Source: Curtobacterium sp. MCBA15_009
GTDB lineage: Bacteria; Actinomycetota; Actinomycetes; Actinomycetales; Microbacteriaceae
NCBI RefSeq assembly: GCF_001864895.1
Contig: NZ_MJGO01000002.1
Location: 27,945-91,944 of the forward strand
Direction of reading: 5' to 3'
DNA length: 64,000 nt
In this document: positions 16,707-25,374 of the stretch, piece by piece
How positions within the stretch are numbered: position 1 is the stretch's first letter
Layout of the letters: every line of letters begins with the position of its first letter
Notes under the pieces: generated by a model
What the model saw: only the letters and a program-made list of their open reading frames with translations
Told to the model about the DNA's origin: nothing
Databases searched by the model: none
Program-made: the position numbers and the translations under genes

Positions 16707-17756
16707 TCAGAGCCAGTTGCGCTTTCGGAACACCAGCCAGAGGACGCCCATCAGCGCCAGCATGCCGACGATCGCCACCGGGTACCCGTACCGCCAGTGC
16801 AGCTCCGGCATGTGGTCGAAGTTCATGCCGTAGACACCGGCGATCAGCCCGGGCGCGAACAGGATCGCCGCCCACGACGAGATCTTCTTGACCTCCTCGC
16901 CCTGCCGGTGCGCGGCGCGGGCGAGCTGGCGGCTCTCCTCGCCCTGCGCCAGGCTCGCGCTCGTCATCCGGCGCATCGCCTCGTTCTGCTCCTGGGACAC
17001 CAGCGTGGCGTGCAGGGTCAGGGCGTTCTCGAGCAGGGCGCGGAACGAGTCGATCCGTTCGGAGACGCGCAGCGCGTGGTCGAGCACGTTCCGCAGGCGG
17101 TGCTGGACCTCGTCGTCGACGCCGTACTTGTCGGCACCGCGCAGCAGCCCGCGGACCATCGAGGGCACCGGCTTCGTCGCGCGCTGGAAGGACAGCACCT
17201 CGCTGAGCACCTGGTAGATGCGCTTCGAGACGCCCGGGTCGACCTGGCCAGCGAACAGCTGGTCCTCGATGGTGTCGATCTGGTCCTGCAGCACCTCGAC
17301 GACGGGGGCGTAGCCGTCGACGACCTCGTCGAGCACCGCGGCGGTGACCGCCTCGGATCCCCGCGCGAGGAAGTCGGGGTCCTGCTCGACACGGGCCCGG
17401 AGCGCCCCCAGGTCCGGCCGGTCGGCGTGCCGGACGCTCACCACGAACCGGTCGCCGACGAACAGGTGCACCTCGCCGAACGCGACCGCACCCGCGGTCG
17501 GCTCGTACCAGGCGGGCCGGAGCACGACGAACAGGGTGTCGCCGTAGCGCTCGAGCTTCGCCCGCTGGTGTCCCTTCGCGGCGTCCTCGACGGCGTTCTC
17601 GTGCAGGTCGAACTCCGCGGCGACGGCGTCGAGCTCACGTGCGTCGGGACGGAGCAGGCCGATCCACGTCAGGTCGCCGCCGACGGGTCGCGACGGCGAC
17701 GCCGGCGACTCCACGCGGCGTCCCCGGACGTAGATCGCGTTGTCGATCAGTGCCAT
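16707..17756 (-). CDS. corA: CorA family magnesium/divalent cation transporter
   Basis: A 349-residue CorA channel subunit. The long cytoplasmic domain (about 1-280) has extended helices, and the C-terminus holds two transmembrane segments with the signature YGMNFDHMPEL between them, ending in the basic RKRNWL. The start ATG at 17756 has a GAGGAG ribosome-binding site. Its 5' leader carries a 9-bp hairpin at 17796-17817, but no recognisable magnesium riboswitch. Confidence 0.93.
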   Translation of the reverse strand: MALIDNAIYVRGRRVESPASPSRPVGGDLTWIGLLRPDARELDAVAAEFDLHENAVEDAAKGHQRAKLERYGDTLFVVLRPAWYEPTAGAVAFGEVHLFVGDRFVVSVRHADRPDLGALRARVEQDPDFLARGSEAVTAAVLDEVVDGYAPVVEVLQDQIDTIEDQLFAGQVDPGVSKRIYQVLSEVLSFQRATKPVPSMVRGLLRGADKYGVDDEVQHRLRNVLDHALRVSERIDSFRALLENALTLHATLVSQEQNEAMRRMTSASLAQGEESRQLARAAHRQGEEVKKISSWAAILFAPGLIAGVYGMNFDHMPELHWRYGYPVAIVGMLALMGVLWLVFRKRNWL

Positions 17757-18016
17757 GTGCGTGCTCCTCGGGTCGGGAGCAGGCAGGCGCGGTGGTGCCC
17801 CGGTCAGCACCGGGGCAGGGCGGGTCAGCGAACGGGCGCGACGACCACCAGGGGCGGTCGGCCCGATCGAGGATGGTCACCCGACATCGCGCCTCACCTG
17901 CCCTTCTCGTCTCGTCCGGCCGTGCCCGGAGGGGCTGCCGACGGACGAGCGTACGCCTGCCGTGTGCACGGGACAAGCCGGTCCGTCCGACCGGCCCCGG
18001 CGGCTACCGGTCGGCC

Positions 18017-18559
18017 TCAGCGCGTGACGCGCAGACCGGCCGTCCGGAGCTCGGCGAGCTGCCACCCGAGCCACGGGCTCCAGGCGAACGGTGCGCCGGC
18101 GACGGCCTCGTGCAGGGAGTCCTCGGAGACCCACGCCCACTCGGCGACCTCGTCGTCGGCGGGGGCCGGGGTGTCGTCGGTCACGGCACGGAAGACGGGG
18201 CAGACCTCGTTCTCGACGATGCCGGACGCGTCGACCGCGCGGTACCGGAAGTCCGGCAGCACGACCTCGACGTCGCGCACGGTGATGCCGAGCTCGCGCG
18301 AGGCACGGCGGGCGATGGCGTCCTCGAACGACTCGTCGGGTCCGGGGTGGCCGCAGAACGTGTTGGTCCACACGCCCGGCCACGTCTTCTTCGACAGGGC
18401 TCGCCGGGTCACCAGGACGTCCCCGTCGGTGTTCCGCACGTGGCACGAGAAGGCCAGGTGGAGGGGCGTGTGGTCTGTGTGCACCGTGAACTTGTCCGCC
18501 GTGCCGACCGGGGTACGGTCGTCGGCCAGCAGGACCACGGTTTCCGGGAAAGCATTCAT
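18017..18559 (-). CDS. idi: Isopentenyl-diphosphate delta-isomerase, type 1
   Basis: A 180-residue Nudix-type IPP isomerase that interconverts IPP and DMAPP and supplies the carotenoid pathway. Landmarks are LHLAFSCHVRNTDGDVLVTRR, the catalytic TNTFCGHPGPDE (Cys and metal-binding His) and NEVCPVF with the catalytic Glu. The gene starts at ATG 18559, divergent from crtE with only 21 bp between the start codons. Co-expression with the crt operon is expected from this shared promoter region. Confidence 0.95.
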   Translation of the reverse strand: MNAFPETVVLLADDRTPVGTADKFTVHTDHTPLHLAFSCHVRNTDGDVLVTRRALSKKTWPGVWTNTFCGHPGPDESFEDAIARRASRELGITVRDVEVVLPDFRYRAVDASGIVENEVCPVFRAVTDDTPAPADDEVAEWAWVSEDSLHEAVAGAPFAWSPWLGWQLAELRTAGLRVTR

Positions 18560-18580
18560 CTGCACCGATAGATTAGACCG
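18560..18580. promoter_or_regulatory. Overlapping divergent promoters of idi and crtE
   Basis: Only 21 bp separate the idi and crtE start codons. TAGATTA at 18569-18575 supplies a -10 box on each strand (TAGATT toward crtE, TAATCT toward idi), 6 to 10 nt from the respective starts, so both messages should be leaderless or nearly so. Confidence 0.55.
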
Positions 18581-19639
18581 ATGAGCGAGGAAGCGACCAC
18601 CGTCGCACACATCGACCTCGCGCTCGTCGACGAATGCCTCGAGCGCTTCTTCGCTGTGTCGTCGGCCCGCGCCGAGCGCTACGGCCGACCGTCCGAGGAA
18701 CTCTGGCGCGTGCTCCGCAAGGCGAGCATGGGCGGCAAGCGCTTCCGGCCGCGCATGGTCCTCACCGCGTACGCCGGCATGGGCGGCACCGACGTGCCCG
18801 CCGCCGCGAACGTCGCCGCCGCCTACGAACTCCTGCACACCGCCCTCGTCGTGCACGACGACGTCATCGACCGCGACTGGTCCCGCCGCGGGCAGCCGAA
18901 CGTCGCCGGGTCCTTCCGCGACACCGGCACGACGGGTGGGCTGCCGCTGCCCACCGCCGAGCACCGGGGGATGAGCGCCGCGGTCATCGCCGGCGACCTC
19001 GCGCTCGCCGCCGCGCCCCGCTTCATCGAGGCCTCGGGCGCCGAGGGGCACCGCCGCGCACGCCTGCTCGAGCTCCTCGACGAGGCCGTCTTCGCCAGTG
19101 CCGCCGGCGAGATGACCGACGTCGACCTCGCACTCGGCGTGATGCCGACGGTGGACGAGGTCCTGCAGATGGAGCGCGCGAAGACGAGCGTGTACTCGTT
19201 CGAGGCCCCGCTGCAGTCCGGCGCCGTGCTCGCCGGTGCCGACGAGTCCGTCGTCGCCGCGCTCGGCGCCTTCGGCCGCGAGATCGGCATCGCGTACCAG
19301 ATCGTGGACGACCTGCTCGGGGTCTTCGGGGACGAGACGACGACCGGCAAGAGCGTCCTCGGCGACCTGCGCGAGGGCAAGCGCACGATGCTCATCGCCT
19401 ACGCCGCGACGACCGACTGCTGGCCGGACCTGGCGCCGTACCTGGGCGACCCCGACCTGACCGAGGAGCGCGCGGCCGAACTCCGTGCGACCCTGGTCAC
19501 CTGCGGTGCCCGATCCGCCGCGGAGTCCCGGATCGCCGAGCACGTCGCACTCGCACGTGCCGAGCTGTCCGGGCTGCCGTACGACCTCGCCGACCGCCTG
19601 GAGGGCCTCGTGACCGAACTCGTGGAACGCGCCCGGTGA
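18581..19639 (+). CDS. crtE: Geranylgeranyl diphosphate synthase (polyprenyl synthetase family)
   Basis: A 352-residue trans-prenyl transferase that condenses IPP with allylic diphosphates to give GGPP, the carotenoid precursor. It shows the first aspartate-rich motif in LVVHDDVIDRDWSRRG (near residue 93) and the second in YQIVDDLLGVFGDE, plus GGKRFRPRM near 50. First gene of the crt operon; the next gene overlaps its stop as GTGA. Confidence 0.93.
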   Translation: MSEEATTVAHIDLALVDECLERFFAVSSARAERYGRPSEELWRVLRKASMGGKRFRPRMVLTAYAGMGGTDVPAAANVAAAYELLHTALVVHDDVIDRDWSRRGQPNVAGSFRDTGTTGGLPLPTAEHRGMSAAVIAGDLALAAAPRFIEASGAEGHRRARLLELLDEAVFASAAGEMTDVDLALGVMPTVDEVLQMERAKTSVYSFEAPLQSGAVLAGADESVVAALGAFGREIGIAYQIVDDLLGVFGDETTTGKSVLGDLREGKRTMLIAYAATTDCWPDLAPYLGDPDLTEERAAELRATLVTCGARSAAESRIAEHVALARAELSGLPYDLADRLEGLVTELVERAR

Positions 19640-20559
19640 CGACCGTCACGTCGCCGTCGCGCCGCCTGCCCCTGTACGACGCGACGGCCGAGGCCGCCTC
19701 GGGCGTCGTCATCGACCGGTACTCGACGTCGTTCGGCCTGGCCAGCCGGCTGCTCGTGAAGGACACGCGGGAGCACATCCGCAACGTCTACGCCCTGGTC
19801 CGCGTCGCGGACGAGGTCGTCGACGGCCCGGCGACCGAGGCCGGTCTCGACCGCGACCTCGCCCGCACGGTGCTCGACGAGCTCGAGGCCGACACCGAGC
19901 GGGCGATCGCCCTCGGCTTCTCGGTGAACCCGGTCGTGCACGCGTTCGCCCGCACCGCCCGGGTCACCGGGTTCGGCGCGGAGCTCACGAAGCCGTTCTT
20001 CGCGTCGATGCGGATGGACCTCGAGCGCACCGAGCACGACGACGCCTCGTTCGACGCCTACGTGTACGGCTCGGCCGAGGTCGTCGGGCTCATGTGCCTG
20101 CGCGCCTTCGTGTACCGCGCCGGGCGACCGACCTTCGACCAGGCCGAGCTCGTCGCCGGGGCCCGTGCCCTCGGGGCCGCGTTCCAGAAGGTGAACTTCC
20201 TGCGCGACCTGCACGCCGACTTCGAGGTGCTCGGTCGCTCCTACTTCCCGGGGGTCGACATCCGCTCGTTCGACGAGACCACGAAGGAGCGTCTGGTGGC
20301 CGATGTCCAGGACGACCTCGACCACGCCGCCCGGACCATCCGGCTGCTGCCGGCCGACGCCCGGAACGCGGTCGGCCTCGCGCACGCCCTGTTCCAGGAG
20401 CTCAACGACCGCATCGCACGAACGCCGGCGCACCGCCTGGTGACGACGCGCGTGCGCGTCCCGAACCCGGTGAAGGCCCGCCTGGCCGCGCAGGTGCTCG
20501 CCGGACGTGCGCCCGTGCGGTCGAAGGCGTCCAGCCGTCGGACGGGAGGCACGGCGTGA
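19636..20559 (+). CDS. crtB: Phytoene synthase
   Basis: A 307-residue squalene/phytoene synthase that joins two GGPP to phytoene. Motifs seen are YALVRVADEVVDG (first Asp cluster region), YGSAEVVGLMCLRAF, and QKVNFLRDLHADFEVLGRSY, which holds the second DxxxD signature. The GTG at 19636 overlaps the crtE stop. Its last codons contain the left arm of the hairpin and the ribosome-binding site of crtI. Confidence 0.94.
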   Translation: MTTVTSPSRRLPLYDATAEAASGVVIDRYSTSFGLASRLLVKDTREHIRNVYALVRVADEVVDGPATEAGLDRDLARTVLDELEADTERAIALGFSVNPVVHAFARTARVTGFGAELTKPFFASMRMDLERTEHDDASFDAYVYGSAEVVGLMCLRAFVYRAGRPTFDQAELVAGARALGAAFQKVNFLRDLHADFEVLGRSYFPGVDIRSFDETTKERLVADVQDDLDHAARTIRLLPADARNAVGLAHALFQELNDRIARTPAHRLVTTRVRVPNPVKARLAAQVLAGRAPVRSKASSRRTGGTA

Positions 20560-20581
20560 CCCCGCCCCGCGCCTCCCGTCC
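20540..20581 (+). promoter_or_regulatory. Hairpin sequestering the crtI ribosome-binding site
   Basis: GGACGGGAGGC (20540-20550) contains the Shine-Dalgarno GGGAGG for the GTG start of crtI at 20556. It is perfectly complementary to GCCTCCCGTCC at 20571-20581 inside the crtI coding region, with a 20-nt loop holding the start codon. Folding would hide the site until the ribosome finishing crtB opens it. Confidence 0.55.
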
Positions 20582-22196
20582 GGACACGGCCGCGTCCCCG
20601 ACCCGGCGCAAGGTGCCCGCCCGCCGCGCCGTCGTGATCGGCGGCGGCATCAGCGGCCTGGCGGCCGCTGCCCTGCTCGCCCGTGACGGCTTCGCCGTCA
20701 CGGTGCTCGAACAGCGCACCCAGCTCGGCGGCCGCGCCGGGTCGTGGGAGCGCGACGGCTTCCGGTTCGACACCGGGCCGTCGTGGTACCTCATGCCCGA
20801 GGTGTTCGACCACTTCTTCCGGCTGCTCGGCACCTCGGCCGACGCCGAGCTCGACCTGGTGGAGCTCGACCCGGGCTACCGCGTCTACACCGAGGGCCAC
20901 GACGAGCCGATCGACCTGCGGGCGGACCGCGAGGCGAACATCGCGCTCTTCGAGTCCGTCGAGCCGGGCGCCGGCGCGCGGATCCGGAAGTACCTCGCCT
21001 CGGCCGAGGACACCTACGCGATGGCGATCCGCCGGTTCCTGTACACGACGTTCCAGGACCTCACGAAGCTCGCGGCCCCCGACGTGCTCCGTCGTCTGCC
21101 GAAGCTCGCCCGGCTCCTGCTGCAGCCGTTGTCGTCCCGCGCCGCCTCGGCGGTCAAGGACCGGCGCCTCTGGCAGATCCTCGGCTACCCCGCGGTCTTC
21201 CTGGGCACCAGCCCGTACGCCGCACCGAGCATGTACCACCTGATGAGCCACCTCGACCTCGCCGACGGGGTGCTGTACCCGAAGGGCGGCATCACCGAGG
21301 TCATCGGCGCCGTCGAGCGCGTCGCCCGGGCCGAGGGCGCCCGGGTCATCGCCGGCGCGAAGGTCGAGCGGATCGTCGTCGAGGACGGCGTCGCCACCGG
21401 GGTCGTGCACCGCGACCGCGACGGCGTGCAGCACACCGCCCCGGCGGACCTCGTGGTGAGCGCCGCCGACCTGCAGCACACCGAGATGCAGCTGCTCGAC
21501 CGCGAGCACCGCACCCACGGCGCCGAGCACTGGAAGACCCGCGACCCGGGGCCGAGCGCCGTGCTCGTGTACCTCGGCATCGACGGGCCGACGCCGGGGC
21601 TGCTGCACCACACGCTCGTCTTCACCGAGGACTGGAAGGCGAACTTCGGCGCCATCTTCGGGAAGGACCGGCACGTGCCGGACCCGGCGTCGATCTACGT
21701 CTGCGCCCCCTCGGAGACGGACCCGTCCGTCGCGCCCCGCGGCTCGAGCAACCTGTTCATCCTCGTGCCGCTGCCGGCCGACCTGTCGATCGGCAAGGGC
21801 GGCGTCGACGGCGCCGGCGACTTCGAGGTCGAGCGGATCGCCGACCGCGCGATCGACGTCGTCGCCGAACGCGCCGGCGTCCCGGACCTGCGCGACCGGA
21901 TCCGGGTGCGCCGGACGATCGGTCCGCGCGACTTCGCCGACGACCTGAACGCCTGGAACGGCTCGATGCTCGGCCCGGCGCACACCCTGAAGCAGAGCGC
22001 GTTCTTCCGCGAGAAGAACGCCTCGACGAAGGTGCAGGGGCTGTACTACGTCGGCGCCTCGACGATCCCGGGCATCGGCCTGCCGATGTGCCTGATCAGC
22101 GCCGAGGTGCTGCTCAAGCGCATCCACGGCGACACGAGCACCGAACCGCTGCCGACACCGCTCCGGGCGCCGAGGGACCGGACCGGCGCCGCCTGA
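20556..22196 (+). CDS. crtI: Phytoene desaturase
   Basis: A 546-residue FAD-dependent desaturase that converts phytoene to lycopene. The dinucleotide-binding motif VVIGGGISGLAAAALLARDG sits at about 26-45 and is followed by LEQRTQLGGRAGSWE; the C-terminal signature reads YYVGASTIPGIGLPMCLIS. The first 24 residues are an unconserved basic tail encoded by the hairpin, which suggests that a start closer to the FAD motif could also work; GTG 20556 is chosen for its GGGAGG site and GTGA overlap with crtB. Confidence 0.94.
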   Translation: MTPPRASRPDTAASPTRRKVPARRAVVIGGGISGLAAAALLARDGFAVTVLEQRTQLGGRAGSWERDGFRFDTGPSWYLMPEVFDHFFRLLGTSADAELDLVELDPGYRVYTEGHDEPIDLRADREANIALFESVEPGAGARIRKYLASAEDTYAMAIRRFLYTTFQDLTKLAAPDVLRRLPKLARLLLQPLSSRAASAVKDRRLWQILGYPAVFLGTSPYAAPSMYHLMSHLDLADGVLYPKGGITEVIGAVERVARAEGARVIAGAKVERIVVEDGVATGVVHRDRDGVQHTAPADLVVSAADLQHTEMQLLDREHRTHGAEHWKTRDPGPSAVLVYLGIDGPTPGLLHHTLVFTEDWKANFGAIFGKDRHVPDPASIYVCAPSETDPSVAPRGSSNLFILVPLPADLSIGKGGVDGAGDFEVERIADRAIDVVAERAGVPDLRDRIRVRRTIGPRDFADDLNAWNGSMLGPAHTLKQSAFFREKNASTKVQGLYYVGASTIPGIGLPMCLISAEVLLKRIHGDTSTEPLPTPLRAPRDRTGAA

Positions 22197-22528
22197 TGCC
22201 GGGGGTGTACCTCGCCGGCCTCGTGGTGTCCCTGGTCGGCATGACCGTGCTCGACGCCCGCTTCCGGCTGTTCTTCTGGCGGGCACCCTGGCGGGCGGCT
22301 GCCGTGATGGTCGTCGGCGTCGCGTTCTTCATGGTGTGGGACGTGGCCGGGGTCGCGGCCGGCATCTTCTTCATCGGACCGCAGGACCTGCTCACCGGGG
22401 TGCTCCTGGCGCCCGAGGTCCCGCTCGAGGAGCTCTTCTTCCTGCTGCTGCTCTGCTACTCGACGATGGACCTGGTCGGGTTCGTCCGGCCGGTCGTCGC
22501 CCGGGCTGCGGAACGGCGGCGCCCGTGA
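22196..22528 (+). CDS. crtYe: C50 carotenoid cyclase subunit (CrtYe-type)
   Basis: A 110-residue membrane protein, one half of the heterodimeric cyclase that closes the rings of C50 carotenoids. It has three hydrophobic helices and the conserved APEVPLEELFFLLLLCY motif of the lycopene cyclase domain. The ATG overlaps the crtI stop (TGATG). It functions with the next gene, and ring type (epsilon, beta or gamma) is not predictable by eye. Confidence 0.88.
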   Translation: MPGVYLAGLVVSLVGMTVLDARFRLFFWRAPWRAAAVMVVGVAFFMVWDVAGVAAGIFFIGPQDLLTGVLLAPEVPLEELFFLLLLCYSTMDLVGFVRPVVARAAERRRP

Positions 22529-22959
22529 CCGGCACCGGCGCGTACGCGCTGCTCGCGCTGCCCTTCTTCGCCGTCACCGCCGTCGTGGCCGTGGCCGCCG
22601 GGGCCGTCGCCGCACGTCGTGCCCGGGCGGCTGGACGCCGACCGGGTCACGGTCGCCGCGTCGCGGTGACCACCTCGCTCGTCGCCGGTGCCGCCCTGCT
22701 CGTCATGACGATCGTCTTCGACAACGTCATCGTCGGGCTCGGCATCGTCGACTACGACGCCGGACTCATCAGCGGTGCGAAGATCGGGGTGATCCCGGTC
22801 GAGGACCTCGCCTACGCGATGTCGGCGGTCGTGCTGCTGCCCAGCCTCTGGGTGCTGTTCGACCGCTCCGGCGGACGGGACGCGACCCGACCGCCCGACG
22901 CGACCGCGGCGCGCCCCGCGCCCGAGCCGACCACCGCACGACCGGAGGACCACCCGTGA
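22525..22959 (+). CDS. crtYf: C50 carotenoid cyclase subunit (CrtYf-type)
   Basis: A 144-residue partner subunit of the heterodimeric cyclase, with three hydrophobic helices and the conserved IGVIPVEDLAYAMSAVVL motif. The C-terminal 35 residues are a low-complexity Ala/Pro/Thr/Arg tail. GTG start at 22525 overlaps crtYe as GTGA, and its stop overlaps crtEb in the same way. Confidence 0.88.
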   Translation: MTGTGAYALLALPFFAVTAVVAVAAGAVAARRARAAGRRPGHGRRVAVTTSLVAGAALLVMTIVFDNVIVGLGIVDYDAGLISGAKIGVIPVEDLAYAMSAVVLLPSLWVLFDRSGGRDATRPPDATAARPAPEPTTARPEDHP

Positions 22960-23882
22960 ACGCCAGCACCGCCTCCAGGCCGTCGACCCTGCGTGCGCTG
23001 TTCGTGTCGTCGCGGCCGATCAGCTGGGTGAACACCGCCTACCCGTTCGGCGCCGCGTACCTGCTCGGCAGCGGGGTGGGGGTCGACGGCGGTGGCGGGT
23101 TCTCGCTCGTCGCGTTCCTGGTCGGCGTCGTGTACTTCCTGGTGCCCTACAACCTGGCGATGTACGGCATCAACGACGTCTTCGACTACGAGTCCGACCT
23201 GCGCAACCCGCGCAAGGGCGGCGTCGAGGGGGCGCTGCTCGACAAGAGCGTGCACCGCACGACGCTGTGGGCCGTCGTCGTCACGAACGTCCCCTTCCTC
23301 GTCGCGCTCGTGGTGCTCGGCGCGGTGAGCGGCAACGGCCCGTGGTCGTGGCTCGTGCTGGCGATCAGCGTGTTCGCGGTCATCGCGTACTCGGCACCGG
23401 GGCTGCGGTTCAAGGAGAAGCCGTTCCTCGACTCCCTGACGTCGTCCACCCACTTCGTGTCGCCGGCGGTCTACGGCCTGGCACTCGCCGGCCCGCACTG
23501 GACCGGGCAGCTCGTCGCCGTGTGCGTGGCGTTCTTCCTGTGGGGCGTCGCCTCGCACGCGTTCGGCGCCGTGCAGGACGTCCTGGCCGACCGCGCCGGC
23601 GGGATCGGCTCCGTCGCGACCGTGATCGGGGCGCGGGCCACGGTCCGCCTGGCCTTCGTGGCCTACGTGGTGGCCGGCGTCGCGCTGCTGTTCTCGGCGT
23701 TCCCCGGGCCGATCGCCGCGGTCGTCGTCGTGCCCTACGCGCTCAACGTGCTGCCGTGGTGGAACGTGACGGACGACGGTGCCGAGGCCGCGAACGCCGG
23801 GTGGAAGCGGTTCCTCTGGATCAACTACCTGGCCGGGTTCATTGTGACGATGGCGCTCATCGCGTACGCGTTCACGCACTGA
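22956..23882 (+). CDS. crtEb: Lycopene elongase (UbiA-family prenyltransferase)
   Basis: A 308-residue membrane prenyltransferase that adds C5 units to lycopene to give the C50 backbone (flavuxanthin in Corynebacterium). It carries the UbiA aspartate motif NDVFDYESDLRNPRKGG and the second motif QDVLADRAGGIGSVATVIG among about eight helices. It is the last gene of the crtE-B-I-Ye-Yf-Eb order known from decaprenoxanthin producers. A hairpin follows 5 bp after the stop. Confidence 0.92.
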   Translation: MNASTASRPSTLRALFVSSRPISWVNTAYPFGAAYLLGSGVGVDGGGGFSLVAFLVGVVYFLVPYNLAMYGINDVFDYESDLRNPRKGGVEGALLDKSVHRTTLWAVVVTNVPFLVALVVLGAVSGNGPWSWLVLAISVFAVIAYSAPGLRFKEKPFLDSLTSSTHFVSPAVYGLALAGPHWTGQLVAVCVAFFLWGVASHAFGAVQDVLADRAGGIGSVATVIGARATVRLAFVAYVVAGVALLFSAFPGPIAAVVVVPYALNVLPWWNVTDDGAEAANAGWKRFLWINYLAGFIVTMALIAYAFTH

Positions 23883-24195
23883 GGCCGGCGACGGCCGGGC
23901 GGGCCGTCGCGCGACGGGCCCCGCGGCGTGCGCCCCGCCCGAGGTTCGGGCTGACCGTTGCGCGACGGCCGCCGTCCGCGCCCCGCAGCGGTCGTCGCGC
24001 CCCGGCTCACCGGGGCGCGACGCGTGTCCGGGGGCGCGATCCCGGTGGACCGCGGCGACCCGGGCCCGCCCACCCACGCCCGCCCGCACCCACGCCCCCC
24101 CCCGCCCGTCACCGGCGCCTGACAGACTGGACGCACGCACCGCGGCGTCCGTGGTGCGACACCAGCCACGACGGCAGTCACGAAGGAGTGCGCGC
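23883..24195. other. Intergenic gap after the crt operon with two hairpins
   Basis: No gene is seen in these 313 bp. GCGACGGCC (23888-23896) pairs with GGCCGTCGC (23902-23910), a likely crt terminator. A second hairpin pairs 23960-23972 with 23988-24000 with one mismatch. A run of nine C lies at 24095-24103. The leader and GAAGGAG ribosome-binding site of the next gene occupy the end. Confidence 0.6.
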
Positions 24196-25239
24196 ATGAC
24201 GGTCCGGATCATCCACGTCGGTCTCGGAGGGTGGGGCGGCAACTGGGCCCGCACCGCCATCCCAGAGGTCTCCGAAGTGGAGGTGGTCGGGATCGTCGAC
24301 CCGACGGCCCCGACACTCGAGGCCGTCCGCCAGGACCTCGGGCTGCCCGCGTCGGCCGCGTTCGCCTCGCTCACCGAGGCCCTCGCCGCGGTCGAGGCCG
24401 ACGCCGTCGTCATCACCGCGCCCGCCGTCACGCACGTACCGCTCGCGCTCGAGGCCCTCGAGGCCGGCAAGCACGTCCTGGTCGAGAAGCCGTTCGCGAA
24501 CACCACGGACGAGGCCGTCACCGCGGTCCGCCGTGCCGAGGAGCTCGGCCTCGTGCTCCAGGTGAGCCAGAACTACCGCTGGTACCCGGCGCCCCGCGTC
24601 GTGCAGGAGATGCTCGAGGCGGACGCCGTCGGCGAGCTCTCCGCGATCACGATCGACTTCCGCCAGTGGGACAACGACCTGGCGTTCGAGGAGCACCCGC
24701 ACTACCGGTTCCCGCACGCGATGATCAACGACATGGCGATCCACCACTTCGACCTGCTCCGGATGGTCACCGGGCGCGAGGCGGTGCGGGTCTACGCGAA
24801 GTCCTCGTACCCGTCGTACAGCAAGTACCAGGACGAGGCCGTCGCGTCGATGGTCATCGAGCTCGACGACGGACTGGTCGTGAGCTACCGCGGCAGCTGG
24901 CTGAGCCGCGCGCCGCGCACCGCCTGGGCGGGGGAGTGGAGCATCCAGGGCGAGGACGGCGAACTCTGGTTCACCAGCCGTTCCGGTGCCCCGAACGCCG
25001 TGGCGGGCGACCGCGTGACGGTCCGCCGCACGCAGGACGACGACGCCGAGCCGGTCGAGCTGCCCACCCTCGCGCACACCGACCGCCAGGGCGGGTTGCA
25101 GGCGTTCGCGCGCTCGGTGCAGGGCGGTCCCGCGCCGGAGACGAGCGGCCGCGACAACCTGCGGAGCCTCGCCCTCATGGAGGCGGCGGGCCGCTCCGCC
25201 GCCTCGGGCCGACCCGAGGACGTCGTCGTCCCGAGCTGA
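24196..25239 (+). CDS. Gfo/Idh/MocA family oxidoreductase
   Basis: A 347-residue NAD(P)-dependent oxidoreductase, the class acting on sugars, inositols or their derivatives. The N-terminal Rossmann region reads IHVGLGGWGGNWAR, then LEAGKHVLVEKPF with the conserved EKP lysine and a C-terminal domain starting near residue 125 with HPHYRFPHAMINDMAIHHFD (conserved His/Asp). The ATG at 24196 follows GAAGGAG. Substrate is unknown; no sugar transporter is adjacent. Confidence 0.88.
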   Translation: MTVRIIHVGLGGWGGNWARTAIPEVSEVEVVGIVDPTAPTLEAVRQDLGLPASAAFASLTEALAAVEADAVVITAPAVTHVPLALEALEAGKHVLVEKPFANTTDEAVTAVRRAEELGLVLQVSQNYRWYPAPRVVQEMLEADAVGELSAITIDFRQWDNDLAFEEHPHYRFPHAMINDMAIHHFDLLRMVTGREAVRVYAKSSYPSYSKYQDEAVASMVIELDDGLVVSYRGSWLSRAPRTAWAGEWSIQGEDGELWFTSRSGAPNAVAGDRVTVRRTQDDDAEPVELPTLAHTDRQGGLQAFARSVQGGPAPETSGRDNLRSLALMEAAGRSAASGRPEDVVVPS

Positions 25240-25297
25240 GCGCAGCCGCCGCCGGTCCCTGCTGAACGCCGGCAGCGTCCGGTCGCGCCCCCGTGCA

Positions 25298-25339
25298 GGA
25301 CGGGAGGCACGGTGCCGGCCCGACCCGTGCCTCCCGTCC
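25298..25339. terminator. Bidirectional hairpin of the GGACGGGAGGC family
   Basis: GGACGGGAGGCAC (25298-25310) pairs perfectly over 13 bp with GTGCCTCCCGTCC (25327-25339). It sits between two convergent genes, as expected for a shared terminator, and belongs to the dispersed family found elsewhere in the window. Confidence 0.7.
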
Positions 25340-25374
25340 GCCGCGCCGCAGGGTCCGTCCACCCCGCGGACGCG

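Noticed and set aside
17757..18016. Possible magnesium (M-box) riboswitch in the corA leader, because GGTGAGGCG occurs on the minus strand
   Set aside because: The other conserved M-box segments are not visible in order, and only a simple 9-bp hairpin at 17796-17817 is clear. A covariance-model search would decide.
24095..24103. Run of nine C upstream of the Gfo/Idh gene as a phase-variable switch
   Set aside because: It is more than 90 bp from the start codon with no clear promoter spacing tied to it, and such runs arise by chance in very GC-rich intergenic DNA.
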